A DNA stretch of 64,000 nucleotides from the NCBI GenBank assembly GCA_013360295.1, contig JABWCL010000001.1, positions 186,001 to 250,000 on the forward strand, given 5' to 3'. Position numbers and translations under genes: made by a program. The stretch comes from Ignavibacteriaceae bacterium (GTDB taxonomy: Bacteria; Bacteroidota; Ignavibacteria; Ignavibacteriales; Ignavibacteriaceae). Below are positions 28,298 to 37,202 of the stretch, one piece after another. The notes beneath the pieces were generated by a model that worked only from the letters and a program-made list of their open reading frames with translations, was not told the DNA's origin and searched no databases. The first letter of the stretch is position 1. Every line of letters begins with the position of its first letter.

Positions 28298-29758
28298 TTA
28301 GTTGCGGGGAATATTCTGAAGAACATTCTGCAATAATTCGTAAAATCTTGGAACGGTATCGATCTTTAACCTTTCATCAGGGGAATGAACACCAAACATC
28401 GTGGGTCCAAAGGAAATCATATCAAGCCCGGGATATTTTTCACCGATTATTCCGCACTCAAGGCCCGCGTGGATTGCTTTTACTTCCGGTTCCTTTGAGT
28501 AGAGTTTTTTGAAAGTGGATTTAAATATGCCTAGAACCTCTGAGTTCACATTTGGTTTCCAGCCCGGATAACCGTCACCGAAAGATATCTCCGCGCCGGC
28601 GAGCCTCATCACTGAAGCAGTCATATCAACGATATCAATTATCTCGCTGGCTACAGAACTGCGCTGGCTTGTTACAATCGAAACTGTACTGTTCTCAGTT
28701 TTGATCGTCGCGAGGTTGGTGCTGGTTTCAACTAACTCAGGAATGTCGGCTGACATCTTGATCACTCCGTGCGGGATGGCATAAAGTGCCAACAATAATC
28801 TTGACTGAAGCCCGGCAGGGAGAACATTTGGCGGCATACTGTGTGGTTCAGCGGAGACTTCAAGAGTTTTTTCAACAGTCGCGTTTTCATCTTTCACGCT
28901 TTTGTTAAACTCGGCAACATAAGCCTTGAAAGCGGTTTCCTGATTTTTCGGAACGACAACAACGGCAAATGCCTCCCGCGGGATTGCGTTGTGTTTATTC
29001 CCGCCTTCGATCTGAGCAAGGCTGATTCCGAAATTTTTCTCTGCATTGATAAGCAGGCGGTTAATTATTTTAATCGCGTTACCTCTGCCGGTATGAATTT
29101 CCAATCCAGAGTGTCCGCCTACTAAGCCGGCGACTTTCACTTCGTATGCCACTGTATCAGCCGGAACGGGTTCAGGATTATACTTAAAAAATGCCTGTGT
29201 GTTTTTACCGCCAGAGCAGCCGATATAGAGGCTTCCTTCCTCTTCGGAGTCCATATTAATAAGTATAGTTCCGTCAAGTAAACCCTGCTCCAGATTACTG
29301 GCTCCGGTCAGTCCGGTCTCTTCATCTACCGTGAAGAGGCATTCGATCGGTCCGTGCTTCAGTGTCTTATCTTCAAGCACCGCAAGAGCCGCGGCAACAC
29401 CGATTCCGTTATCGGCGCCAAGTGTAGTGCCTTTCGCCTTAACCCATTCACCATCTATGTATGGCTGGATGGGATCGTTGTCGAAATCGTGTTCAACTCC
29501 GCGGTTCTTCTCACAAACCATATCAATATGGCCTTGCAGAATTACTGTTTTCAGATTTTCAAGTCCGGGTGTAGCCGGTTTTTTTATGACAATGTTGCCA
29601 GAAGAATCAACCTTGGTTTCAAGATTGTTTCTCTCGCCAACTGATTTCACATACGCGGCTATCTTCTCTTCGAATTTTGAGGGGCGTGGATATTTGCAGA
29701 TTTCCTCAAAATGATTCCACACTAACTCAGGTTTTAGGTGTCCTAATACGGTACCCAT
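28298..29758 (-). CDS. pepD: Aminoacyl-histidine dipeptidase (M20, PepD)
   Basis: 486 residues, the usual length. The motif QGHIDMVCEK gives metal ligand His77, TLGADNGIG gives Asp116, DEETGLTG gives the catalytic/metal Glu pair at about 146-147, and NMDSEEEG gives Asp170; a late GVHSPDER supplies the last His. The lid domain between (about 205-385) is typical. The enzyme hydrolyses carnosine-like and other Xaa-His dipeptides in the cytoplasm. Its ATG overlaps the TGA of the upstream PqqD-like gene by one base, so the two are probably co-translated. Confidence 0.95.
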   Translation of the reverse strand: MGTVLGHLKPELVWNHFEEICKYPRPSKFEEKIAAYVKSVGERNNLETKVDSSGNIVIKKPATPGLENLKTVILQGHIDMVCEKNRGVEHDFDNDPIQPYIDGEWVKAKGTTLGADNGIGVAAALAVLEDKTLKHGPIECLFTVDEETGLTGASNLEQGLLDGTILINMDSEEEGSLYIGCSGGKNTQAFFKYNPEPVPADTVAYEVKVAGLVGGHSGLEIHTGRGNAIKIINRLLINAEKNFGISLAQIEGGNKHNAIPREAFAVVVVPKNQETAFKAYVAEFNKSVKDENATVEKTLEVSAEPHSMPPNVLPAGLQSRLLLALYAIPHGVIKMSADIPELVETSTNLATIKTENSTVSIVTSQRSSVASEIIDIVDMTASVMRLAGAEISFGDGYPGWKPNVNSEVLGIFKSTFKKLYSKEPEVKAIHAGLECGIIGEKYPGLDMISFGPTMFGVHSPDERLKIDTVPRFYELLQNVLQNIPRN

Positions 29759-30123
29759 CAGCTATCGCCTTTCTTCTTTATTTCTAAGAATGTTATATAA
29801 TCGTGATTCATTAATGATGATAAAAACTTTGTCAGCCGCAGTTCGGCCGGCTCAATTTTCTCACCGAAAATATTTTTAAGTTCTACAGCAATTTCGTGAA
29901 CTTTCTTCTTTCCGTCAATAAGTTTCCAGGTATTTGACCCGAATTCATCAAGTTTAACCTTGATAAACTCACTTTTTTTGAGCGGGCTTACCAGTTTTTT
30001 CAGCCAGGTGCGCTTGAACTTCGGTTCGAGAAGGATGACTACATCCCCTTCTTCCTTAGACTGAATAAGCCTGACCGGGGTTAACTCAAGATAATTATGA
30101 ACGGGTTTATTTTTTTTCAACAT
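29758..30123 (-). CDS. PqqD-superfamily protein (RRE-like fold)
   Basis: 121 residues. The core KVKLDEFGSNTWKLIDGKKK, then VHEIAVELKNIFGEKI and FLSSLMNHDYITFLEIK, matches PqqD-type winged-helix domains. In peptide natural-product pathways these bind a precursor leader peptide (RRE). There is no radical SAM enzyme, precursor or other maturase next to it, so it may be a stand-alone member. The start lies just past a terminator hairpin and has no clear Shine-Dalgarno. It is linked to pepD by a one-base overlap. The function is unknown. Confidence 0.75.
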   Translation of the reverse strand: MLKKNKPVHNYLELTPVRLIQSKEEGDVVILLEPKFKRTWLKKLVSPLKKSEFIKVKLDEFGSNTWKLIDGKKKVHEIAVELKNIFGEKIEPAELRLTKFLSSLMNHDYITFLEIKKKGDS

Positions 30124-30130
30124 AATCGAT

Positions 30131-30167
30131 AAAACAAAAAGGGCTATCCCTGTTTCAGGAATAGCCC
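30131..30167 (-). terminator. Rho-independent terminator of the OPT gene
   Basis: A 12-base-pair stem (30141-30152 with 30156-30167) and a three-base loop. On the minus strand the one irregular pair is a G-U wobble, and T5-G-T4 follows. It lies 14 bases past the OPT stop codon and 18 bases before the PqqD-like start codon. Confidence 0.88.
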
Positions 30168-30180
30168 CGAATGATCTTTT

Positions 30181-32226
30181 TTACATTACTGCCGTAGGAG
30201 GAGCAGGTTCATCCGGCTTTCCGGCGTTTCCTAATGGATATTTAGTAAGAACAAATGCTACAACTACAAATACAAGTATGCTAATCAGGAATGATGGTGA
30301 TTCGAAAATGATAGGTGTTTTAATCTCTATCACAGCCAGGAATGCAAACAGCAAACCGACCAGCGCTTCACCTGCGATGAGTCCTGATGCAAGCAGTACT
30401 CCTGTGTTTTCAACTCTTGCTTTCTGTGCATCATTGTGTTTCTTTGCGGCTGAGAACTTCTCAAGCATACCTTTTATAAGTCCGCCGATAAAAATCGCGA
30501 ATGATGTTTCAAGAGGTAAATACATTCCAACGCAAACAAGCATCGGGCTTTTAACCTTGACAAGGATAAAACCGACAGCCATTAAAATACCAACAATAAT
30601 AAGCGGCCATGCCATATCGCCTCCGACAATACCTTTGGCGAGAATAGCCATAAGGCTTGCCTGAGGAGCGGAGTAGTTCTTTCCGCCTAAACCGGTTTCA
30701 CCGGGAATAAATGTTCCGCCCTGCGCCATAATGTCCCCCTGATGTAAAACCATGAGCGGGAAGAACATAACGGCTGCTGAGAGCAAGACACCAAAGAGAT
30801 CGCCTACCTGCATTTTCCAGGGGGTACCGCCTAAGATGTGCCCGACCTTTAAGTCCTGGAGCATCTCTCCGGCTACGGCCGCTGCAACACAGATTACAGC
30901 AGCAACTCCGAGAACCGCTGCTATTCCTTCCATTCCTTTTACACCCAAGGCAACCATAAGTAGAGCCGCTATAATAAGGGTGGATATTGTCAGTCCTGAG
31001 ATCGGGTTGTTGCTGGATCCGATGAGTCCGACCAGATAGCCCGAAACCGCAGCAAAGAAGAAACCTGCGACAAGCATAACGATTGTTGCAACGAGAGCCG
31101 CGGTGAAATCACCAGCGAAATAGTTGTAAATGATAAAGATCGCTACCGAAGATAAAGCAAGTCCGATGAAGACCCATTTGAAGTTCATATCTTTTTCGGT
31201 ACGTATTTCGCCTGCGTGTGAGCCGGAAGCAGCTTTTTTAACATCACCGATAGCACGGCTTAATCCTGCTCCTAGTGATTTACGCATTCTGAAAAGTGTG
31301 AACGCGGCACTCATAAGCATTCCGCCGATTGCCACCGGACGAACGATGTTTCTCCACACCTGTGTGCCGAGACCCATCCAAGTTTCATCCGTCACTTCTG
31401 TAACTCCGTTTGACTGAAGGGAGGCAATCAATTCGGGGCCGAGGAAATAAAGCAGCAGAGGTACAAAAAGTCCCCAGGCAAGAAGTCCGCCCGTGAAGTT
31501 AAGTGCGGCAAGATTAGGGCCGATGATGTAACCAACGCCCATATATGCAGGGCTCACGCCGGGGGTGCTCAGGATTGCGCCGCCGCTTGCTTCCACAGAA
31601 GCTGATTTGCCCAGCATTATCTTTTTATTTGCAAAAGCAATGAATTTTTCCCAGGAGGCTGCAAAGAACTGAATCTGCTTGAGAATCTGGATTATTGCAC
31701 CCAGCGCCATTGCCCAGAAAAGGAATTTCGCACCGGACTGGCCGCTCTGCCCTGCCTTGTGAATTTCAGAGGCAGCAACAGATTCGGGAAACGGTAATTC
31801 TTTATCTTCGACCATTACTCTCCTGAGAATAGTCACGAACATAATACCAACAACGCCTCCGATGAACATAATTGCAGAGGCCTCGAGGTAATGCTGGAGT
31901 GTATAAAACTCAGTCCATACTCCCGCGATAAGAAAAGCCGGAATCGTGAATATCGCGCCTGCGGCAACTGATTCACCGATAGAACCGACTGTTCTGGCAA
32001 AGTTTTCTTCGAGTATGGAACCTTTCATGATACGCAGTACTGCCATTCCAATTACTGCAGCCGGGTAGGTCGCAGCAATTGTCATACCTGCTTTAAGTCC
32101 GAGGTAGGCGTTTGCCGCACCTAACACCACAGACATCACCAATCCGATGACTAACGCTCGGATTGTAAATTCGGCCATATTACTGTCCGGGGAGACAAAT
32201 GGCACAAATGGTTTGTTTTCTGACAT
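30181..32226 (-). CDS. OPT-family oligopeptide transporter
   Basis: 681 residues with about 15 membrane helices. GAGGAG precedes the ATG. The N-terminus FTIRALVIGLVMSVVLGAAN, then AYLGLKAGMTIAATYPAAV, is typical of the bacterial OPT family; later elements such as AGEMLQDLKVGHILGGTPWKM and the MYLPLETSFAIFIGG helix agree. OPT proteins import oligopeptides or, in the YSL branch, metal chelates, by proton symport; the substrate is not predictable. It is encoded upstream of PqqD-like and pepD genes, which suggests peptide use, but a terminator separates them. Confidence 0.93.
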   Translation of the reverse strand: MSENKPFVPFVSPDSNMAEFTIRALVIGLVMSVVLGAANAYLGLKAGMTIAATYPAAVIGMAVLRIMKGSILEENFARTVGSIGESVAAGAIFTIPAFLIAGVWTEFYTLQHYLEASAIMFIGGVVGIMFVTILRRVMVEDKELPFPESVAASEIHKAGQSGQSGAKFLFWAMALGAIIQILKQIQFFAASWEKFIAFANKKIMLGKSASVEASGGAILSTPGVSPAYMGVGYIIGPNLAALNFTGGLLAWGLFVPLLLYFLGPELIASLQSNGVTEVTDETWMGLGTQVWRNIVRPVAIGGMLMSAAFTLFRMRKSLGAGLSRAIGDVKKAASGSHAGEIRTEKDMNFKWVFIGLALSSVAIFIIYNYFAGDFTAALVATIVMLVAGFFFAAVSGYLVGLIGSSNNPISGLTISTLIIAALLMVALGVKGMEGIAAVLGVAAVICVAAAVAGEMLQDLKVGHILGGTPWKMQVGDLFGVLLSAAVMFFPLMVLHQGDIMAQGGTFIPGETGLGGKNYSAPQASLMAILAKGIVGGDMAWPLIIVGILMAVGFILVKVKSPMLVCVGMYLPLETSFAIFIGGLIKGMLEKFSAAKKHNDAQKARVENTGVLLASGLIAGEALVGLLFAFLAVIEIKTPIIFESPSFLISILVFVVVAFVLTKYPLGNAGKPDEPAPPTAVM

Positions 32227-32358
32227 AGAGCTCTCCTCTATTAGTTGAGGTTTAAAGTAAGCAAATATTTAGTTAAGAAATTTCTTTTAAATAAGTCTAG
32301 TAAATATATCAATCCGTGTTTGTTCTTCAAACAAAATTTAATTTTTTTTAACAATTTC

Positions 32359-33147
32359 TCAGAACTCAAGTTTCCTCATCCCAATGTGACAAAGCGCGAA
32401 ATCGTACTTGACAGGATCCGTACCGTCAAATTTTCTGAGGTTTTCGGTTATCTCCTCCGCCATTGTCCAGCTTACGTTCTTCCTTTTAGTCAGTCCAAGT
32501 TTCCTGGAGATCCTTGCGATATGTGTATCCACGGGAATAATAAGTTTAGAAGTCGGAATATTATCCCAAATGCCCAGATCGATATCATCTTTTCTTATCA
32601 TCCACCTGAGGAACAGGTTCATCCTTTTACACGCGCTTCCTCCTGATGGGCGGGGGAAAATAAACCTCATTCCTGCCGTCATCGGTAGTTCATTAGATAA
32701 TACGATTTCTTCAAAGTCAGAGGAAGTCGCTTCGAGCATTTCTTTCACGTTTGGGTATAAAGGGTTAAAATTCCTTGAGAAAAAATTCTGAAGCGAACTA
32801 TATTTTATGAGAATTTTTTGTAAAGCAGAGAGAAGATTTTGAATGTCCGTTGGGGTGTAAAAACGGTGGCCAAATGAGATCGATTGTAGATATTTCATTT
32901 TAGTGTTCCCCAGGATCGCTTCCACTGGGGAATTTCCTAAAGCTGAGAAAATCTTCCTCAGCGTTGAGTCAATCTGTTTAATATTTCCGTATGCCATCGC
33001 CGCGGAAATGAAAGCGGCTATCTCAGCATCGCCCGGGTTACCCATCATTAGAGGATATTCCACCGGATCCGGTGAAATGCTTCCCCGGTCAAATTTGCGA
33101 TAATGGTATTCTAGTTTTTCTTTTAGCTTCTTCTTACTAATACCCAA
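32359..33147 (-). CDS. TIGR02757 (DUF2400) family protein
   Basis: 262 residues. The start is TTG at 33147; an in-frame stop lies just upstream, and no ATG is available until about codon 34, which would remove the conserved N-terminus. The family motifs are clear: DPVEYPLMM, GDAEIAAFISAAMAYGNIKQ, HRFYTPTDI, MNLFLRWMIRKDDIDLGIW, PVDTHIARISRKLGLTKRKN and DPVKYDFALCHIGM. The PVDTH block resembles helix-hairpin-helix DNA glycosylase folds. The family is conserved in Bacteroidota and has no proven role. It lies 21 bases downstream of the Asp-box T9SS gene. Confidence 0.85.
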   Translation of the reverse strand: MGISKKKLKEKLEYHYRKFDRGSISPDPVEYPLMMGNPGDAEIAAFISAAMAYGNIKQIDSTLRKIFSALGNSPVEAILGNTKMKYLQSISFGHRFYTPTDIQNLLSALQKILIKYSSLQNFFSRNFNPLYPNVKEMLEATSSDFEEIVLSNELPMTAGMRFIFPRPSGGSACKRMNLFLRWMIRKDDIDLGIWDNIPTSKLIIPVDTHIARISRKLGLTKRKNVSWTMAEEITENLRKFDGTDPVKYDFALCHIGMRKLEF

Positions 33148-33168
33148 TTCAAAAAATCAATCTTGAAA

Positions 33169-35016
33169 TTAACGCAGGTAGATCATTTTCATTTCAGCAG
33201 CTTTAGCGTCACTGATCATCCTTACTAGGTAGATACCTGAAGCAAGGTTACGTGGTTTAAATTCGACTTCATGCTCTCCTCCCGGCAACGTTTTGTCAAT
33301 AAGGACTTCGATTTCTTCCCCAAGGGAATTATATATAGAAATTTTCACCTGCGCTTCAACCGATAGTTCGTAACCAATCGTTGTTGAAGGATTGAAAGGA
33401 TTTGGGTAGTTTTGACGCAGCTTTATTCCCGGCTGTGAATTGTTGTCGATTTCTATTTCTTTACTCAAAACGTACGCACCGTCATAATCCGTTTGCTTCA
33501 ACCGGTATACACGCTTGCCTGATCTGTTCTCGGAGTCGATAAAATAATAAACCGATTTACCGCTGAATGTCCCTTTTCCCTCAACGAATCCCAAAGAGTG
33601 CCAGTTGGTCAATAAAGGATTATTGGAATTAAATAGTTTTCGTTCCACTTCAAATCCTTTATTATTAAGCTCAGAGGCTGTCGCCCATTCAAGTCTTACC
33701 CTGCCGGATTCATAGAATCCGTTGAATCCGGTCAATTCAACCGGGACAATATTGGAAGTATCTGAATAGATCGCAGTCCACACAGATAAACTGGTTCCGT
33801 CCATTCGCATCCATATGGGGTAAACTTTTTTGTTAAACGCCGCGATATTCGAATAATCTCCGAAGAACACAGAGGAGGTAGGTGTAAACGAAGACTGGCT
33901 TATTTTGAAGTTGTGGAACGTTGCGCCTCCGTCAGTAGATTTTGCCAGATAAACATCTGTTGCCGAACCTGTCGTATTTCTCCTATCATAAAAAACCGCA
34001 TATATTATCCCTGTGATCTGATCAATTGTGATCCAGGGGAAAAACTGATGACGGTCTGTCTGATCATCGTTAATCTTAGTTAATTGTCCCCAGGTGTTTC
34101 CGCCGTCAGTGGACTTTTTAAGCCATACGTCGGTGTTCGAGGTTCCGTTTCTCTGGTCGCCCCACATTACATAAATGTGCCCTCTGAACGGTGACTTACT
34201 TGTATCACAAAGAGTAACGGGTAATCCGTTACATCTGTTAATTCCCGGAATATCGAAATCCCATCCTCCCGGCTGGTCGCTGACAAATATATCCTGTCCC
34301 CAGGTGATACCTCCGTCTGTAGATCTGTCAAACATAATTCCAAGCGGGCCTGACCAGGCGGTATATATCTCTCCGTTCAGCCCTACCGCAGGAACTGCTC
34401 CTTCAACGGTAAGGTCTTCATCCACACAGTTGCCGCTTCTGTCACTGACCTTTTTCGGCTGGCTCCAGGTTATCCCTTTGTCCGTAGATCTCGAAAAGAG
34501 TATCCTGCTGCTGTCCTGCGAATTATAGCTTCCATAGTTGTCAAACTCAGTCCAGGTCATATAAATATTTCCTTTATACAGAGGTGTGCTAAGGTCAACA
34601 GCGAGCCATTCTTTATCCTGTTCCTTTGGGTAATTATATCCAATACCCGCACCGTCATTCCAGCTAACTCCGTAGTTCGTTGATTTCTGCACGACAATCC
34701 GGTCTATCCAGTAACCCTGCATCGGATTTGATAAATGCGCGAAGTAAAGGTTATTGTCTGCGTCAAAGATAACACAAGGGTCTCCCCAGACACCCAGGGA
34801 GGAAGTGAGATTCTTCTGCCCCCAGTTCAAGCCACCATTTGTGGAAGAATAAAAATAACTGATATTGGCACCAGCGGCAAGTATATCAGGATTCGAAGGA
34901 TTTATTGCTATTACAACCTCTTCCGGGTCGTTGCTAGAGGTGCTGCTGACACGAACATTTGGTATCTGCGAAAAAACCGTCAGCGTAAGGAGAATAAAGT
35001 AAAATAATATTTTCAT
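33169..35016 (-). CDS. T9SS-exported Asp-box (BNR) propeller protein
   Basis: 615 residues with a signal peptide (about 1-16). The N-terminal 400 or so residues are a beta-propeller with six Asp-box (BNR) repeats of the S-x-D-x-G-x-T-W type (STNGGLNW, STDKGITW, STDGGITW, STDGGNTW, STDGGATF and a variant STNYGVSW). A fibronectin-like domain follows (VRLEWATASELNNKGFEVER). The C-terminus is a type A T9SS domain (LRQNYPNPFNPSTTI, ISIYNSLGEEI, SGIYLVRMI). Asp boxes are shared by sialidases and many other propellers; the sialidase FRIP motif is missing, so I do not call it a sialidase. The protein is probably cell-surface or released; substrate unknown. Confidence 0.88.
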   Translation of the reverse strand: MKILFYFILLTLTVFSQIPNVRVSSTSSNDPEEVVIAINPSNPDILAAGANISYFYSSTNGGLNWGQKNLTSSLGVWGDPCVIFDADNNLYFAHLSNPMQGYWIDRIVVQKSTNYGVSWNDGAGIGYNYPKEQDKEWLAVDLSTPLYKGNIYMTWTEFDNYGSYNSQDSSRILFSRSTDKGITWSQPKKVSDRSGNCVDEDLTVEGAVPAVGLNGEIYTAWSGPLGIMFDRSTDGGITWGQDIFVSDQPGGWDFDIPGINRCNGLPVTLCDTSKSPFRGHIYVMWGDQRNGTSNTDVWLKKSTDGGNTWGQLTKINDDQTDRHQFFPWITIDQITGIIYAVFYDRRNTTGSATDVYLAKSTDGGATFHNFKISQSSFTPTSSVFFGDYSNIAAFNKKVYPIWMRMDGTSLSVWTAIYSDTSNIVPVELTGFNGFYESGRVRLEWATASELNNKGFEVERKLFNSNNPLLTNWHSLGFVEGKGTFSGKSVYYFIDSENRSGKRVYRLKQTDYDGAYVLSKEIEIDNNSQPGIKLRQNYPNPFNPSTTIGYELSVEAQVKISIYNSLGEEIEVLIDKTLPGGEHEVEFKPRNLASGIYLVRMISDAKAAEMKMIYLR

Positions 35017-35331
35017 GTCAAAGTAAAGGTTTTATGAATTAAATTTATTGATTCCCGAAAGAATAAAAAACAGAAATTATAATACTTGCATTAGAATAAC
35101 AGATCACTAATCAAATGCCTGAAGAAAATGAATGATAGCGTGGGATAGACTATAAATACACCAAATATCAGGCTCTGAGTTTGTTATGAGATTGCAGAGG
35201 TATATTATTGGACAAACTCAATTTATATAGATAGTTAGCTTTAAATATTCTCTAAAATATAAGAGAAAGCACCCTGCATTTTGTTGATCCCTTACTAAAT
35301 ATTATTGACAATTTTTTAGATATTGAAAACT
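35017..35331. other. 315-base gene-free stretch
   Basis: AT-rich, between an APC permease gene (downstream end) and the Asp-box T9SS gene (upstream end), both minus strand. No open frame of useful length and no RNA gene is seen. It holds a putative promoter for the T9SS gene at 35076-35081 and a 6-base-pair stem (35248-35253 with 35262-35267). A 10-base inverted repeat (35304-35313 with 35334-35343) overlaps the end of the permease gene and has no following T run. Confidence 0.7.
35076..35104 (-). promoter_or_regulatory. Possible -10 box of the Asp-box T9SS gene
   Basis: On the minus strand a perfect TATAAT lies at 35081-35076, 60 bases upstream of the start codon. The hexamer 17 bases before it (ATCTGT) is a poor -35 match, and Bacteroidota promoters often follow a different consensus. 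The call is therefore weak. Confidence 0.25.
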
Positions 35332-36798
35332 TCAATTGTCAATAACAGTCTTTCTGACTTTATTCCATAAAAAATAAACCGGAATTCCTAAGAGGACAAT
35401 TATCAGTCCTGGCCAGGTATATAATGGTTTTGTTATCAACAGGATCAATGAGATTGATGAAGCTAGAAAAATATAGAGCGCGGGTATAGCCGGGTATCCA
35501 AATGCTTTGTATTTACGTTCGGCGTCAGGTTTCTTTTTCCGCAGAATAAAGATACCTGCGATAGTCAGACAGTAGAAAATAAGAACCGCAAAAATGACAT
35601 AATCCAAAAGTTGTCCGTATGTCCCTGAGAGACAAAGCAGGCTCGCCCATACTGCCTGAATAATAAGCGCGAATGCCGGCACACCTTTTTTATTTAATTC
35701 ACCCGCGGAACCAAAGAACATATTATCTTTTGCCATCGCATAATAGACTCGCGCTCCGGCAAGTATAAGCCCGTTATTGCACCCGAATGTAGATACCATT
35801 ATTAGTGCTGCCATAAACACTCCGGCACCTGAACCAAATATCTCCACAGCCAACGAAACTCCTACCCTGTCTTCAGGGGCGAACTGGATTCCCAAACCTG
35901 AAACTTCCGCGGAGGCGGGATCCCCTGCGAGAGGAAGAACAAACAAATAAGCCGTGTTGGCAAGTAGATAAATAACTGTCACAATAAGAGTCCCGTAGAA
36001 TAAGCTGAGAGGTATATTCTTCGAAGGGTTCTTAACTTCCCCTGCCGTAAAAGTGATGTTGTTCCACGCGTCGCTTGAAAAGAGAGAACCTACCATAGCT
36101 GAACCGATCGCGGCGATCAGTCCAAAACCTGTTAGTGTTTCTATCCCCGTGATGATATTTCCTTCAAAACTGAGTTTTTTAGCTTCCCACATACTCGCGA
36201 AATTAAAGCTCACGACATCCCAGTTTGCACCTAGAGTTAAACCCAGGAATATTATAAATACAAGCGCGAGGGCCTTTACAACGGTAAAGATATCCTGCAA
36301 TATCTTCCCCTCCCTCAAACCTTTTATATTAATAAATGTTAGGATGATTATGCTCAGAATTGCAAGCAGTTGCGCTGAACTGATCTTCATGAAGCTCAGG
36401 TCAAGCAGAATATTATTCTGGCTGAAGAACGGTATCAGGACAGAGGTGAACTTTGCAAACGCAACGGCTACTGCGGCGATCGTCCCCGTCTGAATCACCA
36501 TAAACAGCGTCCAGCCATACAGAAAGCCGATGAGCGGATTATACGCCTCCCTGAGATAAACATACTGTCCGCCGGCTTTAGGCATCATAGAAGCCAATTC
36601 TCCATAACTGAGCGCGCCGATCAGAGTGATGATACCGGTTAGCAGCCAAACTACCAAAAGCCAGCCTGATGAACCGACAGTCCGGCTTATATCCGAACTG
36701 ACAATAAAAATTCCGCTCCCGATCATTGAACCTACAACTATCATAGTCGAGTCAAATAATCCAAGCTCTTTCCTGAATCCGCTGTTCTGATCCTGCAT
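35332..36798 (-). CDS. APC-family amino acid permease
   Basis: 488 residues, 12 predicted helices. The first helix carries the APC substrate-binding signature MIGSGIFIV. The stretch GALSYGELASMMPKAGGQYV is the conserved second-helix/loop element, and GSMVGSLFSSDAWNN supports a LAT-like member. Such carriers move amino acids by exchange or proton symport. The last codons (IDN plus TGA) form one arm of an imperfect hairpin. It follows a terminator at 36811-36841, so it is an independent unit. Confidence 0.92.
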   Translation of the reverse strand: MQDQNSGFRKELGLFDSTMIVVGSMIGSGIFIVSSDISRTVGSSGWLLVVWLLTGIITLIGALSYGELASMMPKAGGQYVYLREAYNPLIGFLYGWTLFMVIQTGTIAAVAVAFAKFTSVLIPFFSQNNILLDLSFMKISSAQLLAILSIIILTFINIKGLREGKILQDIFTVVKALALVFIIFLGLTLGANWDVVSFNFASMWEAKKLSFEGNIITGIETLTGFGLIAAIGSAMVGSLFSSDAWNNITFTAGEVKNPSKNIPLSLFYGTLIVTVIYLLANTAYLFVLPLAGDPASAEVSGLGIQFAPEDRVGVSLAVEIFGSGAGVFMAALIMVSTFGCNNGLILAGARVYYAMAKDNMFFGSAGELNKKGVPAFALIIQAVWASLLCLSGTYGQLLDYVIFAVLIFYCLTIAGIFILRKKKPDAERKYKAFGYPAIPALYIFLASSISLILLITKPLYTWPGLIIVLLGIPVYFLWNKVRKTVIDN

Positions 36799-36810
36799 AA
36801 AACTCTCTGT

Positions 36811-36841
36811 AAATAAAAAAAGGCAGTTATTAAAACTGCCT
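36811..36841 (-). terminator. Rho-independent terminator of the carboxyltransferase unit
   Basis: An eight-base-pair stem (AGGCAGTT at 36821-36828 with AACTGCCT at 36834-36841), five-base loop, followed on the minus strand by seven or so T. It lies 46 bases past the biotin-carrier stop codon. Confidence 0.88.
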
Positions 36842-36887
36842 AATATATGAAGTCTTCATTAAAGAGAAAACGGCTGGATAATAATTA

Positions 36888-37202
36888 TTACTCGAACTCC
36901 AGCAGTAATTCTTCCTTCGCAACTCGTTGACCGGTGACAATGTGCACTGCCTTAATTTTTACATCATCATGAGCCGTTACTCTGTTTTTCATCTTCATGG
37001 CTTCCAATATCAACAGGGGATCCCCTTTCTTTACGGAATCACCAGCCTTAACAAAAAGACTATGAATGACGCCCGGTATAAAAGCAGTAAACTTCTTCGG
37101 GTCTTTTGGGGTATATGGTTTTCGCCTCAGGTATTTTTTTGTTAAACCGGTTTCGTACCTGGTACCATCTACAAGAAGTGATTTTTTATTGGCATTTTCC
37201 AT
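36888..37202 (-). CDS. Biotin carboxyl carrier protein of an acyl-CoA carboxylase/decarboxylase
   Basis: 104 residues, mainly one biotinyl domain. The biotin-accepting motif is EAMKM, with biotin on Lys70. The surrounding IPGVIHSLFVKAGDSVKKGD and GQRVAKEELLLEFE are typical. The stop codon of the carboxyltransferase gene overlaps this ATG (TAATG), so both are made together. The short N-terminus (about 35 residues) has no Ala/Pro-rich hinge, unlike many decarboxylase carriers. Confidence 0.92.
   Translation of the reverse strand: MENANKKSLLVDGTRYETGLTKKYLRRKPYTPKDPKKFTAFIPGVIHSLFVKAGDSVKKGDPLLILEAMKMKNRVTAHDDVKIKAVHIVTGQRVAKEELLLEFE

Noticed and set aside
32315-32345. Hairpin GTTTG-TTCTT-CAAAC as a terminator after the TIGR02757 gene
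   Set aside because: Stem of only five pairs and no T run on the minus strand directly after it.
33169-35016. Sialidase/neuraminidase call for the Asp-box protein
   Set aside because: Asp boxes occur in many propellers; the FRIP/RIP motif is missing.
35304-35343. Inverted repeat at the end of the APC permease gene as a terminator
   Set aside because: AT-rich stem, 20-base loop, no T run after it on the minus strand.
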